This document shows, piece by piece, positions 7,139-9,030 of a stretch of 9,030 nucleotides of DNA. Each line of letters begins with the position of its first letter. Position 1 is the stretch's first letter. Origin of the DNA: Clostridia bacterium. Its GTDB lineage: Bacteria; Bacillota; Clostridia; Oscillospirales; CAG-272. Where the stretch lies: contig CAAGKS010000016.1 in the NCBI GenBank assembly GCA_900770605.1, forward strand, positions 1 to 9,030. Direction: 5' to 3'. Position numbers and translations under genes: made by a program. The notes below the pieces were generated by a model, which was given only the letters and a program-made list of their open reading frames with translations, made no database searches and was not told the origin of the DNA.

Positions 7139-7285
7139 TTAATCCGCCGCAGGCGGAAGAAATCCACTACCGTGGATGAAATGCTTCGCGATGAAATCTG
7201 CCTTGCAGCAGGAGATAGAGGCGAATTTGATTTCATCTGCGGCGGAACGCCGAAGATCTCATCCAAGCTCGCCTTGGATTTCATT
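7139..7285. repeat. Modular hairpin repeat, copy B
   Basis: Second copy with the same layout and direction as copy A. Outer arms are AATCCGCC (7141-7148) and GGCGAATT (7220-7227, one mismatch). Hairpins in order: TCCGCC-GCA-GGCGGA (7143-7157, alternative to the outer stem), ATCCAC-TACC-GTGGAT (7162-7177), ATGC-TTC-GCGAT (7181-7192), CTGC-CTTGCA-GCAG (7198-7211), CGGCG-GAA-CGCCG (7240-7252) and ATCCAAG-CTCGC-CTTGGAT (7261-7279). GATGAAAT linkers lie in the left part and ATTTCATC-type linkers in the right part. It ends 1 nt before the stop codon of the beta-helix gene, so on the minus strand it forms the 3' untranslated region of that mRNA, before the terminator at 7096-7133. Confidence 0.85.
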
Positions 7286-7286
7286 T

Positions 7287-8678
7287 TTATTTTGCTCTCA
7301 CTCCGTCAAGGAACATATTGTTTACAGTTCCCTTGCCCGATGAAAATCCGTCCTTATTGACGTCGTTGAACTCGATTATCTTGACTATCTTATCGACGTC
7401 CGAGATCTGCTCACCATTGATGAAAATATCCTTCATTTCAAGCGTATCAACGTATCCGCTGATGTAAGGATCGAACACCTCGGTATTGACGTCGTTTCTC
7501 ATACGTCTCCACGACATAGGTCCAACGGCAACGAGATAATTTCTCGGCGAGTCGCCCTCGGGCTTGATATAGCGTATATTGTCAAGCGATACGTATCCTA
7601 TGAGCGAGTTCATAAAGAACATACCGAAATATCCGGTCTCCTCGCAGTTATCAAGCGGATAACGCTCGCGGTTGGAGATTATCTCCACGTTCTCAAAGAA
7701 CAGATTATCCGCAGATCCCGCTCCCTCGCCCTCGGGCTTATCGCCGGGCGCATAGGGGGGTGACTGGAAGTACAGCTTGTACTCGTACATTCCGCTGAGA
7801 TTGCGGAAATACATATCGTTCAGTGAGCAATCCACCGTGCTTCCGTCACGATAGCGGAAAATTCCGGGCTGCAAACGCATAGCCTTTGCCTTGCTATCGG
7901 GCGCGGAATGTATATCCTCGCAAAATACGTTCCTTGCGGGGCCGTAATTGATGGACGATCTGATCCAGTCGTACATATTGAGCGCAACGAGATCGTCTCC
8001 AACGTGTCCGCGGAAGTTGCGGATATAGAGATTTTCGGAATTGCCGTTTATATGCAAGCCGTCTGCAAAGCAGCCGATAAAGAAGAAGTTTTCAAAAACT
8101 CCGTCCGTAATATCTCCCACCTGAACGCTGAATCCCATAGTGCTTACAAAGGTAACGTCGGTCATGGTGATATGTGTTATATTGTTGAAAAGCATAAGCG
8201 CCTGAACGCCGTAAAATGAGCTCTTATCAGCGTGGAATTTACGCTCTCCGCGCTTTGTGGAGCACTCCTCCCAGCTACCGCCGTGAATGGAAATGTTGAC
8301 GTCGCGGTCGCTCGTATCTATCGGCGCGTACGTGCCGTCGTGAACGTGCTCGTTAGTGAGCATAACGTAAGGATATTCGGGCACTAAACGGATCTTTGCG
8401 CCCGTCGCCTCGATGTGAGTATTTGAGGGGATAAACACCGTTTTATCTATCCAATAGACCTCATCAGATGCGGGGATCACAACGATCTCGTGCTCCTTAA
8501 CCGCCGCCGCGAGAGCCTCTGTCCACACACGTCCGTGCTCACTCTCGCGAACGAGATGACTGTATTCATCAAGGCTCACGGAGTCACCAAGCGCGGCTAT
8601 TGCCGCCTCGTTTCTCGCCTTTGCCTTGAGAGTGTCCTCTATTATACGCTGCTTAACAGCGATCTTTTCTGAATTCAT
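7287..8678 (-). CDS. Right-handed parallel beta-helix protein, GH28-like / pectate lyase superfamily
   Basis: A 463-residue protein. An N-terminal helical segment (1-60) leads into VWTEALAAAVKEHEIVVIPA (51-70), then VFIPSNTHIEATGAKIRL (81-98): the classic entry into a pectate-lyase-type beta-helix. Successive rungs follow, rich in N, D, G and aromatics. ADGLHINGNSENLYI (205-219) and GHVGDDLVALN (224-234) resemble the NTD and GDD catalytic blocks of GH28 polygalacturonases, with candidate acids D206, D228 and D229. AMRLQPG (266-272) may match the RIK block. The GHG histidine block is not seen, so activity and substrate are uncertain; a glycoside hydrolase or lyase for an acidic plant or host glycan is plausible. 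There is no signal peptide or membrane segment, so it probably works in the cytoplasm on imported oligosaccharides. The ATG at 8676-8678 has AAGGAG 6 nt upstream. It is transcribed alone. Confidence 0.78.
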   Translation of the reverse strand: MNSEKIAVKQRIIEDTLKAKARNEAAIAALGDSVSLDEYSHLVRESEHGRVWTEALAAAVKEHEIVVIPASDEVYWIDKTVFIPSNTHIEATGAKIRLVPEYPYVMLTNEHVHDGTYAPIDTSDRDVNISIHGGSWEECSTKRGERKFHADKSSFYGVQALMLFNNITHITMTDVTFVSTMGFSVQVGDITDGVFENFFFIGCFADGLHINGNSENLYIRNFRGHVGDDLVALNMYDWIRSSINYGPARNVFCEDIHSAPDSKAKAMRLQPGIFRYRDGSTVDCSLNDMYFRNLSGMYEYKLYFQSPPYAPGDKPEGEGAGSADNLFFENVEIISNRERYPLDNCEETGYFGMFFMNSLIGYVSLDNIRYIKPEGDSPRNYLVAVGPMSWRRMRNDVNTEVFDPYISGYVDTLEMKDIFINGEQISDVDKIVKIIEFNDVNKDGFSSGKGTVNNMFLDGVRAK

Positions 8679-8684
8679 AGCGTT

Positions 8685-8690
8685 CTCCTT
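8685..8690 (-). promoter_or_regulatory. Ribosome binding site of the beta-helix gene
   Basis: AAGGAG on the minus strand, 6 nt before the ATG at 8678. It fixes the start and indicates efficient translation. Confidence 0.9.
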
Positions 8691-8717
8691 TTCGGGAAGA
8701 TCTTTTCTTTATCTCAC

Positions 8718-8746
8718 ATTGTAGCACAGCGCGAATGATTTGTCAA
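8718..8746 (-). promoter_or_regulatory. Sigma-A promoter of the beta-helix gene
   Basis: On the minus strand TTGACA (8741-8746, perfect) is followed by a 17-nt spacer and TACAAT (8718-8723, 5/6). It lies about 40 nt upstream of the start codon. No clear catabolite-response element or other operator is recognised around it, although sugar-utilisation genes are commonly regulated. Confidence 0.85.
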
Positions 8747-8925
8747 CCGGATAAGCGATATACGTGAGCGGTTGGGGTCAAATTGTGAGGCTGATAGCGC
8801 GTGCCTTGAAAAATTCTTCGGTCACATATTAAAAATTTTTTTGCAAAAAATTTTTAATGCCTTCGAATCCCTCGTCAGTAAGCGCACCAAACAAAAAATC
8901 CACCCGTTTGGGTGGATTTTTTGTT
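8747..8925. other. Gene-free region with AT palindrome and tRNA-derived fragments
   Basis: No credible coding sequence. It holds, in order, plain sequence (8747-8798); GCGTGCCTTGA (8799-8809), an exact direct copy of the tRNA-Arg acceptor end at 8928-8938; a perfect AT-rich 14-bp palindrome (8828-8858); TTCGAATCCCTC (8862-8873), an inverted copy of the tRNA-Arg T-loop and 3' T-stem; and the tRNA-Arg terminator. An open frame across it runs into the tRNA and is not a gene. Confidence 0.7.
8828..8858. repeat. Perfect AT-only palindrome
   Basis: Left arm 8828-8841 (ATTAAAAATTTTTT), spacer TGC (8842-8844), right arm 8845-8858, a perfect complement over 14 bp. Both arms consist only of A and T, with internal A and T runs. 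It could extrude as a cruciform, or serve as a weak terminator for readthrough from tRNA-Arg on the minus strand, but it lacks the GC-rich stem of a normal terminator. Function unknown. Confidence 0.8.

Positions 8926-8948
<23 letters not shown>
8862..8948. repeat. Long inverted repeat containing the tRNA-Arg 3' end
   Basis: The terminator palindrome is the centre of a longer inverted repeat. The left arm (8862-8905) begins with TTCGAATCCCTC; the right arm (8910-8948) ends with its exact complement inside the T arm of tRNA-Arg. Between these matches the arms differ by 5 nt in length (8874-8886 against 8929-8936) and resemble each other only loosely. The similarity stops at the T loop. It looks like a degraded, inverted duplicate of the tRNA 3' end with its terminator. 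Confidence 0.7.
8887..8928 (-). terminator. Rho-independent terminator of tRNA-Arg, with arm reaching into the CCA end
   Basis: A perfect 19-bp inverted repeat with arms at 8887-8905 and 8910-8928 and a 4-nt loop (GTTT on the plus strand, AAAC on the minus). Core ATCCACCC/GGGTGGAT is flanked by A and T runs, so it works for the minus-strand tRNA-Arg and probably in both directions. The outer 3 bp of the stem (8926-8928) are the CCA end of the tRNA itself. Confidence 0.9.
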
Positions 8949-9002
<54 letters not shown>

Positions 9003-9030
9003 ACACAAAACTTAAAACCCGTCATAAGAC

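Noticed and set aside
6863..7285. CRISPR array
   Set aside because: The linkers are only 8-9 nt, the intervening units are self-complementary hairpins of unequal length, the linker flips to its complement midway, and there are no cas genes.
7087..7360. Open frames on both strands across copy B
   Set aside because: They span a terminator and repeat linkers, and one runs into the beta-helix gene antisense. No ribosome binding site or family match.

Overview
The window looks like a chromosomal segment of a Clostridia-class Firmicute, probably an uncultured gut lineage. This is inferred from the gene order, an FtsY without the long acidic N-terminal domain, AGGAGA-type ribosome binding sites, TTGACA/TATAAT promoters and the protein sequences. 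No species can be named from the sequence alone.

Left two thirds (1-6601, minus strand): a tightly packed housekeeping operon read right to left. The order is Elp3-like radical SAM protein, smc, ftsY, rdgB, yhbY, nadD (nadD runs off the left edge). Gaps are short or the genes overlap (17 bp smc/ftsY, 4 bp rdgB side gap after ftsY, ATGA overlap yhbY/nadD), so they are probably co-transcribed from a promoter near 6647-6674. The operon joins chromosome condensation (SMC), membrane protein targeting (FtsY), nucleotide-pool cleaning (RdgB), ribosome assembly (YhbY) and NAD synthesis (NadD).

Middle (6602-7286): a divergent promoter region, then tRNA-His(GTG) on the plus strand with a consensus promoter and its own terminator. 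After that come two related copies of a modular repeat made of short hairpins joined by GATGAAATC/GATTTCATC linkers. The copies flank a bidirectional terminator. They are the most unusual structure in the window: the two copies share linkers, while the hairpin arms change together, as expected if folding is under selection.

Right end (7287-9030): a single-gene unit on the minus strand encodes a right-handed beta-helix protein with part of a GH28-like catalytic signature and no signal peptide. It has its own strong promoter. Upstream lies a gene-free stretch with an AT-rich palindrome and an inverted partial copy of the tRNA-Arg 3' end plus its terminator, then tRNA-Arg(TCT) on the minus strand.

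There is no CRISPR array, transposase, integrase or obvious defence system. The best candidate for something undescribed is the modular hairpin repeat; next come the tRNA-Arg 3'-end palindrome and the substrate of the beta-helix protein.
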